From positions 1 to 64,000 of the forward strand of contig MKTZ01000004.1 in assembly GCA_001898505.1 (NCBI GenBank): a stretch of DNA of 64,000 nt, given 5' to 3'. The notes below the pieces were generated by a model. The model searched no databases. It was not told the origin of the DNA and worked only from the letters and a program-made list of their open reading frames with translations. Source of the stretch: Sphingobacteriales bacterium 50-39 (lineage in GTDB: Bacteria; Bacteroidota; Bacteroidia; Chitinophagales; Chitinophagaceae). The position numbers were made by a program, and so were the translations under genes. Shown in pieces: positions 1 through 10,200 of the stretch. Numbering within the stretch: the stretch's first letter is position 1; every line of letters begins with the position of its first letter.

Positions 1-312
1 AAGTTTGCGGTGGAGCTGATATCGGAGGCGGGGTATCATATCGGCAGAGGGGTGGCGATACTGATCCATCTGCTGAATCCCGAGGCGATCGTGCTCAGCG
101 GCAGGGGATCATTGGCGGGGAAGATCTGGAGGGCTCCTTTGCAGCAGGCCCTGAACGAACATTGTATCCCCCGGCTGTCCGCCAATACGGCCATCGAGAT
201 CTCGGAGATGGGGTTTGATGCAGAGATTACAGGAGCCGCGGCGCTCGTAATGGACAATTATGAAAAAGGGGTTATAAAAAAAAGGCAGGCAGTTAGTCTA
301 CAGGATGATTGA
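1..312 (+). CDS. ROK family transcriptional regulator/sugar kinase, C-terminal fragment (5' end outside window)
   Basis: The reading frame is open from base 1 and ends in TGA at 310-312, so only about the last 103 residues of the protein are present. They match the C-terminal part of the complete ROK protein at 14173-15399 almost residue for residue (shared stretches include NIGRGVAILIHLLNPE-like and QQALNEHCIPRL), which gives the family assignment. ROK proteins of the NagC/XylR type sense a sugar and repress catabolic genes through an N-terminal winged helix; that part lies upstream and is not visible. The gene ends 53 bases before a SusC gene on the same strand, so it may regulate, or be co-transcribed with, the SusC/SusD pair. 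Regulator rather than kinase is inferred from the paralogue. Confidence 0.85.
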   Translation, partial: KFAVELISEAGYHIGRGVAILIHLLNPEAIVLSGRGSLAGKIWRAPLQQALNEHCIPRLSANTAIEISEMGFDAEITGAAALVMDNYEKGVIKKRQAVSLQDD

Positions 313-365
313 CCAGCCATATGAAAAGTTAGACCAGAACAACAAAAATTCAAAATCAAAACTAC

Positions 366-3300
366 ATGTCGATGAGAAAGTCACAGACTCTCTTACTCCT
401 GACCATGCTATGCTGCATGTGGAGTACAGCGCTACTGGCCCAGAATCGGGTGCCCATTACCGGCACCGTCAGGGACAGCGTAGGCAACGCCCTCTCGGGT
501 ATCTCAGTTTCAGTTAGAGGCACTAAAGGCGGTACCACTACCGACGCACTCGGGAGCTTTAAAATTAATGCTCCTTCTTCGGCGACGTTGGTTTTCTCTG
601 GTGTCGGGTTCCTGACACGTGAAGTAGTTGTTACAGGGGGTGTCATCAACATCTCCCTGCATGCGGACCCCAAGAGCCTGAGCGAGGTGGTGGTAACGGG
701 TTTTGGTGTAAAGAAAGACATTCGTAAAGTGGCCTATTCCGTCACGGAGATCAAGGGAGATGAGGTCGTTCGTGCCAACAATGCCAACCTTGTCGATGCG
801 ATGCAGGGCAAGGTAGCCGGTGTGTTTATCGGCCAGGGCGCTGGTGGTCCTTCCTCCAGCGCTAAGATCCGGATACGTGGTAATGCTACGCTGGACGCGA
901 ATACGCAGCCGTTGATCGTGCTGGACGGTATCCTGATCCAGCCGGGAACTACCGGAGCCGACTCCTGGGGTCAGACGAAGGACTTTGGGAACATCATCAA
1001 AGACCTGAACCCGGATGATTATGAAAGCATCGACGTCCTCAAAGGCTCTGCCGCCACTGCATTGTATGGTTCGATGGCGTTGAATGGCGTATTGCTTATT
1101 ACATCCAAGAAGGGCCATGCCCGCAAGGACCTGGGGGTTACCTTCTCTCATACGGAATCATTCGACAATGCATATAAGCTGCCGGATTATCAAAATATTT
1201 ATGGTGGTGGTATCAAGCCTACCTTCGACAAGGATGGCAGCGGCAACGACATCGTAGACAATAATAATGTCAACGTTTACCTTGTACCCAATGGTGGTTA
1301 TTCTTTCGGACCCAAGTTCGATGGACATATGGTAAAGGACCTTGATGGCAGGATGGTGCCCTGGGTGGCCAATGACCCATTGAAATTTTTTATCACGGGT
1401 AAATACATCAATACAAATATTGCCGTCGAAGGTGGCAACGAATCAAGCACCTATCGTTTCTCCTATTCCAACCTGAACAACAACAGCGTGATGCCGAACA
1501 ACCGGATGGACCGGAATGCCTTTACGCTGCGTGCGACGCATAAGATCGGCAACGCCATCAACCTGGATGCCAGCGTGAACTATACGGCTACCCGTATCAG
1601 GAACCCGATATTGCAGGGTGGAAACTTTAGCCCCTTGTTTGCCTTCACTTACCTGATGCCGCGCAATGCGCCGATCAGCTATTATGAAAATCACTATATC
1701 GACTCGGCGGTGGGTGGTGTCAAGGATGGGGCTTCCAAGGATCCTTACTACCTGGCCCATACGATGTGGCAATATTTCGAGCAAAACACTATTCGCAAAG
1801 AGAACAATCTGCTGGCGAATATGGATGTAACGATCAAACTGGCTCCGGGTCTGACGGGGTTGATCCGGACGAACGTCAACAACTACAACGATATTACAGA
1901 AGATAAATCGCGAGGTATGGGCACCAACTTTTCAGGTGGCAGCTATTCGCTCATACAGAGCAGCTACCGCAATATCCGCGTACAGGGTTTGCTGAGCTAC
2001 ACCAAAGATTTTGGCGACTATGCCCTGAATTTCTCCGCGGGTGGTGAGACCTACCGCGAGCTGGGGGGCACTTATACGAACCTCAGCACCAATGGCGGGC
2101 TGAATGTCCCCGGTCTTTATACGATCGCCAACTCCGTGAGCCCGGCAAACGTATCGGTGAACAATACCAGCCGTCCCTATGCTACTACCCGTCAGGATGC
2201 CGTATATGGTTATGGAGACCTGACCTGGAGAAATATGCTGACCGCCAATGTCAGCTTGCGTAACGACTGGGTTTCTTCCCTGGCTTACCAGGATGGACAT
2301 GGCTCAATCACGGCATTGTATCCCAGCTTTGGCCTGGCCTGGACTTTTACGGAGCTGCCTTATTTCAAGGATAGGCATTCCATCCTCTCTTTTGGTAAGC
2401 TAAGGGCCAGCCTGGGTTGGGCCGGCGGCTATCCCGATCCATATGTAACGACCAGCACTGGTTTCTATGGCCAGACGGGAACCTTCAATACTCCCGGGAA
2501 TGGCAGCCAGCAGGTGTATACTTTTAATGGGAACACACTCGGCAACCAGAACCTGAAACCCAGACGCAGCCGTGAACTGGAACTTGGTACGGACGTACGA
2601 TTCTTTGACAACCGATTGAGCTTTGACGTCGCCTGGTACAAGAAGGACGCTTTCAACCAGATATTGAACCTGGGAACGCCTGCCGAGAGCGGCGTTGGCT
2701 CACGTGTGATCAACGCTGGTGAGATCCAGAACCAGGGCATTGAAGTGTTGATGACCGCTGTTCCCGTAAAGACCAGGGATTTCGACTGGACTGCATCCTT
2801 TAACTTTACCCGCAATAGAAATAAGATCATCAGCCTCTCCCCCGGTGTGAACTCTTACACGATGGAGCTGGCCTTTGGCGCCGATGTATCTGCCCAGGCT
2901 ATTGCCGGACAGCAGTATGGCGCAGTGATCACGGGTTACGGATATGCCACCTATCATGGTAAGAATGGCGCCTCCACGGGTCAGAAAGTGCTGGGTCTTG
3001 CTCCTTATGGTACTACCGGCAACTACTACAGCTATATGCGCAGCCAGGACTATGATGGCAGCACCAAGAACCTTGGTACGATCATGGAGAACTGGTTCGG
3101 CAGTACTACACAAAGCTTCCAGTACAAGGCCTTCAATCTGAGTGTACAGATCGATGCCAAGATCGGCGGGCTGATGGCTTCTGCTTCGCACCAGTATGGT
3201 TCCGAGACCGGCAACTTTAAGAACTCTCTCAAGGGACGTGATGCTGCTTCCGGTGGCTTAGCCTATACAGATGCCAACGGATCGCATAACGACGGTATCA

Positions 3301-3716
3301 TCCCCGACGGCGTATTCAACGACGGTATCGTCATCGGCGGTACGGATGTCAGCGGTATGAAGTATGCTGATGCTGTGAAGGCGGGAATCGTCACACCTGT
3401 ACCAGCTTATGCTTACTATGAGAACCTTTCCCAGTGGTCCAGCGGTATCCGTGAGTATTCTATCTTCGAGAACTCCTGGGTGGCTGTACGGGAAGTATCC
3501 ATCGGCTATAACCTGCCGGCCAGCATCTACAAGAAGATCAGCTTCAGCTCGCTGCGCGTGTCAGTTACTGGCAGAAATCTCGGATATCTCCACAAGACGG
3601 CGAAAGATGGTATCAACCCTGAGGGTTTTTATAACAACAATTCCGCTGGATTTGCTGAATATGGTGGATTACCTTATATAAGAAGCTTAGGTTTTACTGT
3701 TAAAGCCGGATTCTAA
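366..3716 (+). CDS. SusC/RagA-type TonB-linked outer-membrane transporter
   Basis: This 1116-residue protein carries a signal peptide ending near residue 26 (LLAQ), a carboxypeptidase-regulatory-like beta domain (about 30-105), a SusC-type plug beginning after the VVVTGFG motif, the plug motif IDVLKGSAATALYGS, and a long beta-barrel ending in the aromatic C-terminus VKAGF. SusC proteins form the TonB-energised pore that imports oligosaccharides or peptides captured by the partner SusD lipoprotein, whose gene starts 26 bases downstream. The start could be 366 or the ATG at 372 (MRKSQ). No sigma/anti-sigma pair is adjacent, and a ROK regulator lies directly upstream. Substrate cannot be told from sequence; no glycoside hydrolase accompanies the pair. 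Confidence 0.95.
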   Translation: MSMRKSQTLLLLTMLCCMWSTALLAQNRVPITGTVRDSVGNALSGISVSVRGTKGGTTTDALGSFKINAPSSATLVFSGVGFLTREVVVTGGVINISLHADPKSLSEVVVTGFGVKKDIRKVAYSVTEIKGDEVVRANNANLVDAMQGKVAGVFIGQGAGGPSSSAKIRIRGNATLDANTQPLIVLDGILIQPGTTGADSWGQTKDFGNIIKDLNPDDYESIDVLKGSAATALYGSMALNGVLLITSKKGHARKDLGVTFSHTESFDNAYKLPDYQNIYGGGIKPTFDKDGSGNDIVDNNNVNVYLVPNGGYSFGPKFDGHMVKDLDGRMVPWVANDPLKFFITGKYINTNIAVEGGNESSTYRFSYSNLNNNSVMPNNRMDRNAFTLRATHKIGNAINLDASVNYTATRIRNPILQGGNFSPLFAFTYLMPRNAPISYYENHYIDSAVGGVKDGASKDPYYLAHTMWQYFEQNTIRKENNLLANMDVTIKLAPGLTGLIRTNVNNYNDITEDKSRGMGTNFSGGSYSLIQSSYRNIRVQGLLSYTKDFGDYALNFSAGGETYRELGGTYTNLSTNGGLNVPGLYTIANSVSPANVSVNNTSRPYATTRQDAVYGYGDLTWRNMLTANVSLRNDWVSSLAYQDGHGSITALYPSFGLAWTFTELPYFKDRHSILSFGKLRASLGWAGGYPDPYVTTSTGFYGQTGTFNTPGNGSQQVYTFNGNTLGNQNLKPRRSRELELGTDVRFFDNRLSFDVAWYKKDAFNQILNLGTPAESGVGSRVINAGEIQNQGIEVLMTAVPVKTRDFDWTASFNFTRNRNKIISLSPGVNSYTMELAFGADVSAQAIAGQQYGAVITGYGYATYHGKNGASTGQKVLGLAPYGTTGNYYSYMRSQDYDGSTKNLGTIMENWFGSTTQSFQYKAFNLSVQIDAKIGGLMASASHQYGSETGNFKNSLKGRDAASGGLAYTDANGSHNDGIIPDGVFNDGIVIGGTDVSGMKYADAVKAGIVTPVPAYAYYENLSQWSSGIREYSIFENSWVAVREVSIGYNLPASIYKKISFSSLRVSVTGRNLGYLHKTAKDGINPEGFYNNNSAGFAEYGGLPYIRSLGFTVKAGF

Positions 3717-3742
3717 TACTGTAACCCACAAAATTTAATATT

Positions 3743-5377
3743 ATGAACAAGAAAAAATATATCATATCCCTTTCAGTGGCCTGCCTGTCGATGGCAGCCT
3801 GTAAGAAATCGGCTTTTGTCGAGGCCAACCTTAACCCGAATACACTTTATAGTGTGACACCAGGGGATCAATTCCTGGCGGCGGCATCCGGATGCCAGGA
3901 CGATTTCGAATACTACTATGATGTCCTTCGCGCCGAGAACCTCTGGATGCAGTATACTGTCAACTCCGGTGGTAATTCCTCGGGTTTTGCGCGGGTGACG
4001 GGTAATTTCGACTACCGCTATGGCAAGATATTCTTTGGCAGGGTAGGGACGTACCTGTCCGACATTCCCTTCCTGGTGTCCAAGCTTTCAGCAGCTGATC
4101 AGCCCAAGTACAAGAACATGATGAGCATTGCTTCGATCTTCAAAGCTTACTATGCTTTTTATGTCACCGACATCAATGGGAATATGCCCTACTCACAGGC
4201 GTTCCAGGCCCGTTATGGCGGAACGACCACTCCTGTCTATGATGCGCAACAGACCCTGTTCGATACGCTGGATTTGCAGGTAAAGACGGCGGTTGCCAGC
4301 CTGGAGAGCACGGATGCCACGACGCAAACTGCGATCGGAGGCAAGGATCCCTTCTTTCCCGCAGCCTATAACAATGGCCAACCATTGGACAATGTTCACG
4401 AAGCCGCCGCCTGGATCAAGATCGGCAACGCCCTCCGTCTGAAGATGGCGATGCGTCTCATGAAACGCGATCCTAGTAAGCTGACGTCCATTGCTACCGA
4501 AGTGCTGGCCGACAATACGCACCAAATGTCTGCCTATACGGATAGCTGGGTGTTGTATGCGGGGCCTGCCTATGCAAATGCCACCGGCAACTGGAATCCC
4601 GTTGGATTCAATGCCAGCAGGGCCATTGTCAACTTCATGACTGCTACTTCCGACCCGCGCGAAGGGATGTTCTACCGGCCGGCTATCAAGACGGGCGTCT
4701 TTGTAGGCGCTCCTGCCAGCCCGGATGATGTGACGGCGAACCAGAATCTTTTCCAGCATTCGGACAGCCTTATCTCCCAGTTACAGCACCGCCTGTTCAC
4801 TCCCGGATATGATGAGGGGGATGGCAATGGTGCGGGTACGGGGGATGCTTTCTTCCCGCTGCTGACCTATGCGGAATATTGTTTTATACGTGCCGAACTT
4901 GGAGCACGCGCTATCACGGGCGACGATGCGGCTACCTGGTACAATGCCGGTATCACCGCCTCTATCCAATTCTATAGTGATCGCGCTTCAAAAGCAGGTG
5001 CTACCGGCTTCACGCCTGCGACTTCCGGGCTGATATCAGCCTATCTTGGCATGCCGGGCGTGCTTTATAAGCCGGCGAAGGGCGTAGAGATGATAGCCTG
5101 CCAGGCGTACCTGGACTTCTTCCGTCAACCCAGCGAGGCCTGGGCCTGGTGGAAACGTACCGGCTTCCCGAACTCCACTTCGGTGCTTGCATGGGATGTG
5201 CCCAAGAACAGCGGTACTGTACTGGTGCTGCCTCGCAGAGCAGGCATCTCCGTATTGCCTACTACAGATGCCAACTATAAAAATCAACAGGCCGCCATCA
5301 CCGCGATGTCTGCCGACCCCAACTGGGGCAACGGACCGAATGATGCATATGGCCGTGTATGGTGGGATATGCCTTGA
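3743..5377 (+). CDS. SusD/RagB-type nutrient-binding outer-membrane lipoprotein (SusD_2-like)
   Basis: This 544-residue lipoprotein has a short signal peptide with a lipobox Cys at residue 20 (SMAAC followed by KK), then an alpha-helical TPR-like SusD fold. The early motif NPNTLYSVTPGDQFLAAA and the C-terminal pattern ending YGRVWWDMP are typical of the SusD_2 branch. It should sit on the cell surface as the lid of the SusC channel encoded 26 bases upstream and capture the ligand. A strong intrinsic terminator follows at 5404-5432, so SusC and SusD probably form one transcription unit, partly separated from the redox genes downstream. Confidence 0.93.
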   Translation: MNKKKYIISLSVACLSMAACKKSAFVEANLNPNTLYSVTPGDQFLAAASGCQDDFEYYYDVLRAENLWMQYTVNSGGNSSGFARVTGNFDYRYGKIFFGRVGTYLSDIPFLVSKLSAADQPKYKNMMSIASIFKAYYAFYVTDINGNMPYSQAFQARYGGTTTPVYDAQQTLFDTLDLQVKTAVASLESTDATTQTAIGGKDPFFPAAYNNGQPLDNVHEAAAWIKIGNALRLKMAMRLMKRDPSKLTSIATEVLADNTHQMSAYTDSWVLYAGPAYANATGNWNPVGFNASRAIVNFMTATSDPREGMFYRPAIKTGVFVGAPASPDDVTANQNLFQHSDSLISQLQHRLFTPGYDEGDGNGAGTGDAFFPLLTYAEYCFIRAELGARAITGDDAATWYNAGITASIQFYSDRASKAGATGFTPATSGLISAYLGMPGVLYKPAKGVEMIACQAYLDFFRQPSEAWAWWKRTGFPNSTSVLAWDVPKNSGTVLVLPRRAGISVLPTTDANYKNQQAAITAMSADPNWGNGPNDAYGRVWWDMP

Positions 5378-5403
5378 TACACTTGAGAAAATAAACATGA
5401 GAT

Positions 5404-5432
5404 CCGGGCTGGTTACAGCCCGGTTTTTTTTT
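5404..5432 (+). terminator. Rho-independent terminator after susD
   Basis: A perfect 7-bp stem (CCGGGCT / AGCCCGG) with a GGTTAC loop is followed by nine T residues. It lies 27 bases after the SusD stop and 10 bases before the next start codon. Read-through would still allow co-expression with the following genes. Confidence 0.9.
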
Positions 5433-5442
5433 AATTTTAAGC

Positions 5443-5982
5443 ATGAAAAAATCCCTTTTGGTGATGGTGCTGTGTGTGCCGGTATTTTCCGGGATTTTCG
5501 CCCAGGAGCTGCTGCCGCATCCTGCTGCGTTGCTGGAGGACGAAAAGAAGCTGCAGGTCGTCGTATTCCTTTCGCCTGAGTGTCCTCTTTGCCGCAATTA
5601 TACCCTTACGCTGAACCAGCTGTATAAGCAATATGGGGATCATGTACGATTTACGGGCATCGTTCCGGGCAAGGCTTATACGGCGGCCGATGTAAAAGAG
5701 TTTACTGACAAGTATAAGATCACCTGGCCCGTCTATATCGATACGGGAAAGACCATATCCACCGCTCTCCAGGCGAAAGTTACGCCCGAAGCATACCTGC
5801 TGCGTGGGCAGAAGAAGGTCTATTATCACGGATCCATCGACAATTGGATAAAAGAATTGGGCGGGGCCAGTGCGCGTCCGACTATTTTTTATCTTCGGGA
5901 CGCTATTAACGAGACCCTGGCGGACAAGCCGGTACAGATCGCTTATAACAAGCCGGTCGGTTGCCTGATCAATGATTATTGA
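5443..5982 (+). CDS. Periplasmic thioredoxin-like (redoxin) protein
   Basis: A 179-residue protein with a signal peptide (cleavage near residue 20, IFAQ) and a thioredoxin-like fold. The active-site motif is CPLC at residues 47-50 within VFLSPECPLCRNY, and the cis-proline region reads TPEAYLL. This CPLC redoxin type is often found next to cytochrome/copper monooxygenase-like genes, as here: the next gene starts 2 bases after this stop. A role in thiol-disulfide or peroxide chemistry, or in metal-site maturation of the downstream enzymes, is inference. The gene follows the susD terminator directly and begins the four-gene redox cluster. Confidence 0.8.
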   Translation: MKKSLLVMVLCVPVFSGIFAQELLPHPAALLEDEKKLQVVVFLSPECPLCRNYTLTLNQLYKQYGDHVRFTGIVPGKAYTAADVKEFTDKYKITWPVYIDTGKTISTALQAKVTPEAYLLRGQKKVYYHGSIDNWIKELGGASARPTIFYLRDAINETLADKPVQIAYNKPVGCLINDY

Positions 5983-5984
5983 AT

Positions 5985-7295
5985 ATGAAAAGAACCCTGC
6001 TGACCTTTTTTTCCGTATGCCTGCTGGCGGCTGCCAGTGGGCAGTCCGTAACCTTCAAGGATGTGGCCCCCATCATCCGCAGCAAATGCGCCACCTGTCA
6101 TAAACCCGGTCAGACTGGCCCTTTTTCCCTTATCACCTATGAAGATGTCGCCAAAAGGGCGTCTTTTATCAAGGATGTGATCGGCCGCGGCTATATGCCG
6201 CCCTGGAGAGCCGACAACCAGTATGTGCACTTTGCCAACGACAGGAGCCTGACGGAAAAGGAAAAGTCGCTGATCCTGCAATGGATCGACAATAAGGCGC
6301 CCCGGGGGGATGGACCGGATACCGTGGAATTGAAACAGGCGTCCATAGCCGGAACCAGCTATTTTCGACCGCCGGACCTGGTGCTCAAGGCTGCCGACAC
6401 CTTCCATCTGACAGGGGATAATATGGAGCGTTATATTATTTTCAAGATACCTTTCGAGCTGAAGGATTCTGCGAATGTGGAGGCTATCGAGCTTTATTGT
6501 AGCAACAAAAAGTTGATCCACCATGCGAATTACGCCATCCATCCCGTCCCCGATCCCGCGATCGACATCTATCATACCGATGCGCTGCTGAACCTGACGG
6601 AGGATGACAGACACAAGTTCGATCAATATCAACCTTATCGTAAGACGATCACCTATTATGGCGGATGGATACCCGGGACAAGCTATGAGTCCTATCCAAA
6701 GAACATCGGCTGGGTCATGCCAAAGAGGGGAGTGATCCTGCTGACCGTGCATTTCGCACCTACTGCGGTGGATGAGTCCGTGCAAATGGGCGTAAATCTT
6801 TTCTTTAAGAAGACGCCTGTGGAGCGGCGGGTGAAGGTGGTGAGCTTTGGTTCCGGAGGTATTGGAGAGCGCCAGATAGACCCGCCCTTTTATGTCAAGG
6901 CCAACACGACCCAGAAATTTACGCTGGAAGTGACCAATCCCAATGAGGACCAGTCGGTGCTCTATGTATGGCCCCATATGCATCTCATCGGTAAAGAGTA
7001 CCTGGCCTATGCGGTGACGACGGGAGGGGACACGATCCGGCTGGTGCATATTCCCCGGTGGGATTTCCGCTGGCAGGAGATATACCGATTCAAGAAGCTC
7101 GTCAGGATACCCAGGGGATCCGTGATCCATTTGGAGTGTACCTATGACAACACGGCCGACAACCCTTTTAATCCGAACAGGCCACCGAAGGGGATATTTT
7201 CCTATGGAGATATGAAGACGACGGATGAAATGATGACGCTGATGATGATCTTTATGCCGTATAAAGAGGGGGATGAGAATATCAATCTCGAATAA
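5985..7295 (+). CDS. Secreted cytochrome c / copper type II ascorbate-dependent monooxygenase-like protein
   Basis: A 436-residue secreted protein (signal peptide to about residue 20). The N-terminal module carries a c-type haem motif, CATCH, at residues 35-39, in the context seen in planctomycete/Bacteroidota cytochrome domains (IIRSKCATCHKPGQTGPFSL). The rest resembles PHM/DBM-type copper monooxygenases: a His-His pair at 179-180 (LIHHANYAI), a VHFAP segment and a PHMHLIGKEY segment supply candidate copper ligands, and the closing pattern YDNTADNPFNPNRPP is characteristic of the family. Substrate is unknown. Start chosen at the ATG; a TTG two codons upstream overlaps the preceding stop. Confidence 0.8.
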   Translation: MKRTLLTFFSVCLLAAASGQSVTFKDVAPIIRSKCATCHKPGQTGPFSLITYEDVAKRASFIKDVIGRGYMPPWRADNQYVHFANDRSLTEKEKSLILQWIDNKAPRGDGPDTVELKQASIAGTSYFRPPDLVLKAADTFHLTGDNMERYIIFKIPFELKDSANVEAIELYCSNKKLIHHANYAIHPVPDPAIDIYHTDALLNLTEDDRHKFDQYQPYRKTITYYGGWIPGTSYESYPKNIGWVMPKRGVILLTVHFAPTAVDESVQMGVNLFFKKTPVERRVKVVSFGSGGIGERQIDPPFYVKANTTQKFTLEVTNPNEDQSVLYVWPHMHLIGKEYLAYAVTTGGDTIRLVHIPRWDFRWQEIYRFKKLVRIPRGSVIHLECTYDNTADNPFNPNRPPKGIFSYGDMKTTDEMMTLMMIFMPYKEGDENINLE

Positions 7296-10200
7296 ATTCT
7301 TTGTATTGAAAAAGACAAAACTGCTGCTGATATTGACAACGGCCCTGCTGGTGGGGCGCGAGGCTTGTGCACAGACTGCCGGCAAACATCTTTTTACGCG
7401 TATGGACGAGAAGCAGACGGGCATCTCGTTCCTGAACAATATCCGTGAGGATGACAGCCTCAATGTCATGCGCTATGAATATTTGTACAATGGCGCGGGA
7501 GTGGGTATTGCCGACCTGAACAATGACGGATTGAATGATATCTTCTTTTCCGGCAATACGTCGCCGAATAAATTATTTCTAAATAAAGGGAATTTTCAAT
7601 TCGAGGATGTGACCCGCCGGGCGGGTGTGAAGGGTAATGGCACCTGGAGCACGGGGGTAAGCATTGCCGATGTGAATGGGGACGGTCTGCTGGACATTTA
7701 TGTCTGTCATTCGGGCAAATATGCCGATCCCGCCAAGCTGAGCAATGAGCTTTTTATTTGCCAGGGTATCAAGGATGGGGTCCCGATATACAAGGATATG
7801 GCTGCGGAGTATGGGTTGGATGCACCCGGCACACAGTCCACGCAGGCTGTCTTTTTCGACTATGACAAGGATGGGGACCTGGATATGTTCCTGCTGAACC
7901 ATTCCAACCACACCTATAATCCTTTCCTCAATACACGCAAGATGCGTTCTACGCCGGACATGCATTTTGGCAACCGGCTGTTCCGTAACGACCGGGATGC
8001 ATCCGGACATATACATTTTACGGATGTCACACTGGACGCGGGCATCGTGAATAACGCCCTTAATTTCGGGCTCAGCGTCACCGTGAGCGACCTGGACGGC
8101 GATGGCTGGCCGGATATATATACTACCAGCGATTATACGGAAAAGGATTGTTATTATCACAATGACCGTAACGGGCATTTTACAGAATCGCTGAACAAGA
8201 GCTTTACGCATATATCCAAGTACTCCATGGGAAGTGATATTGCGGATTATAATAATGACGGCAGGCCGGATGTGATAACGCTGGATATGCTGCCCGAGGA
8301 TAATCACCGGCAAAAGCTGTTGAAGGGGCCCGATGAATACGACCAGTATCATTTGCTGCTGGACAGCGGGTACTATCACCAGCAGATGCGGAATATGCTG
8401 CATTTGAACGAGGGCATCGACGAACATGGGGACCTTCGATTTAGCGAGATCGGGCAGTTGGCGGGCGTCTCGAATACAGACTGGAGCTGGTCGCCTTTGT
8501 TTGCGGACTTCGACAATGACGGCTGGAAGGACCTTTTTATCAGCAATGGGTATCTACGGGACTTTACGGATATGGATTTTTTGAAGTATACCGTGCCCGA
8601 TGCGAAGATCGCGGCTGCCAAACAGGGCAATCAGAATTTCCAGACCTATGATCTTGTGCAGAAGATGCCTTCCAATAAGCTGAACAATTACATTTTTCAT
8701 AATAACGCCGACCTTACATTCTCCAATGTCACTGCAGACTGGGGGCTGTCACTGCCATCCGTATCGAATGCGGCCGCGTATGCCGACCTGGATAATGACG
8801 GCGACCTGGACCTGGTCATCTGTAATAACAATGAGCCCGCCGTGGTCTATCGTAATGAGGAGGACAAGCTGAAGAAGAACCACTATCTGCGGCTACGCCT
8901 CACCGGGGAAGGAATGAATACCCGCGCCTATGGGGCGAAGGCTTTGCTTCTTATGGAGGATGGGACAAAGCAATACCAGGAGCTGTATCCTGTACGGGGA
9001 TATCAATCCTCCATGCCTCCCGAGCTGTTCTTTGGCTTCCCGTCGGGGGCTTCGATCCGGCAGTTGACCGTGATCTGGCCTTCGGGGAAAGAGACGGTAC
9101 TCACCGGGGTACAGGCGGATCAGACGATGAATTTACAGGAGAAGGACGCGGGGGCTGCTTTGGCGGCGGCCGGCGTGGGTGGGCGTCCGGGGCCTCGTCT
9201 TTTTACGGATATTACCCGAAGCTCGGGGCTTATCTACCGGCACCAGGAAAATGATTTTGTGGACTTCAAGGCTGAGGTGTTATTGCCCTATCAGCTGTCC
9301 CGTGAAGGCCCTGCCCTGGCAAAGGGGGATGTCAATGGGGATGGACTGGAGGATATATTTGTGGGCGGCGCCATTGGACTGCCCGGTCATTTATTCCTCC
9401 AGGATAAGGAGGGGCATTTTGTGGAGTCTGTCCGGCAGCCCTGGATACAGGACTCCGTGCATGAGCAAGTGAATGCTATCTTCTTCGATGCGGATAAGGA
9501 TGGAGATCTGGACCTGTATATCGTCAGCGGGGGTAATGAGTATGGCGACGGCTCGCCGGAGTACCAGGACCAGCTGTATATCAACGACGGAAAAGGAAAT
9601 TTCACCAAAGCGCCCGACGATGCGTTGCCGCCTATGCTAAGCAGCAAGCTGGCGATAGCCGCGGGAGACTTCGACAACGATGGGGACCTGGACCTCTTCA
9701 TCGGCGGCAGGGGGCAGCCCGGAGCGTTCCCGTTGCCTTCCAGGAGTTATCTATTAAGAAACGACTCGCATGATGGCGTTATACATTTTACGGATGTCAC
9801 CGACCAGGTCTGTCCGGCTTTGCGGCTGCCCGGCATGGTCACCACGGCCCTATGGACGGATATGGACAAGGATCATTTTCCCGAGCTGGTGCTGGCGGGT
9901 GAATTTATGCCTGTAGAGCTGTTCGACAATAAGAAGGGTATGCTCACCGATGTGACCGACCGGGCGGGACTGACACATCTCACCGGGATGTGGTCCTGCA
10001 TTGCGGCCCTGGGGGGTGATGATCTGTTGTTGGGGAATGGAGGATATAATAACCAGTTCAAAGCGTCTGTCAAAGAGCCGATGACCGTTTGGGTCGCCGA
10101 CTGGGATGATAATGGGGCAATAGATCCTCTCTTTTGCTATTATATACAAGGCAAGAGCTATCCCATGGCGTCTCGAGATGAACTGCTGGATCAGATAGTG

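Noticed and set aside
5976..7469. 497-residue open frame on the minus strand opposite the monooxygenase gene
   Set aside because: It is antisense to a gene with clear haem and copper motifs, has a low-complexity His/Arg-rich translation and matches no family.
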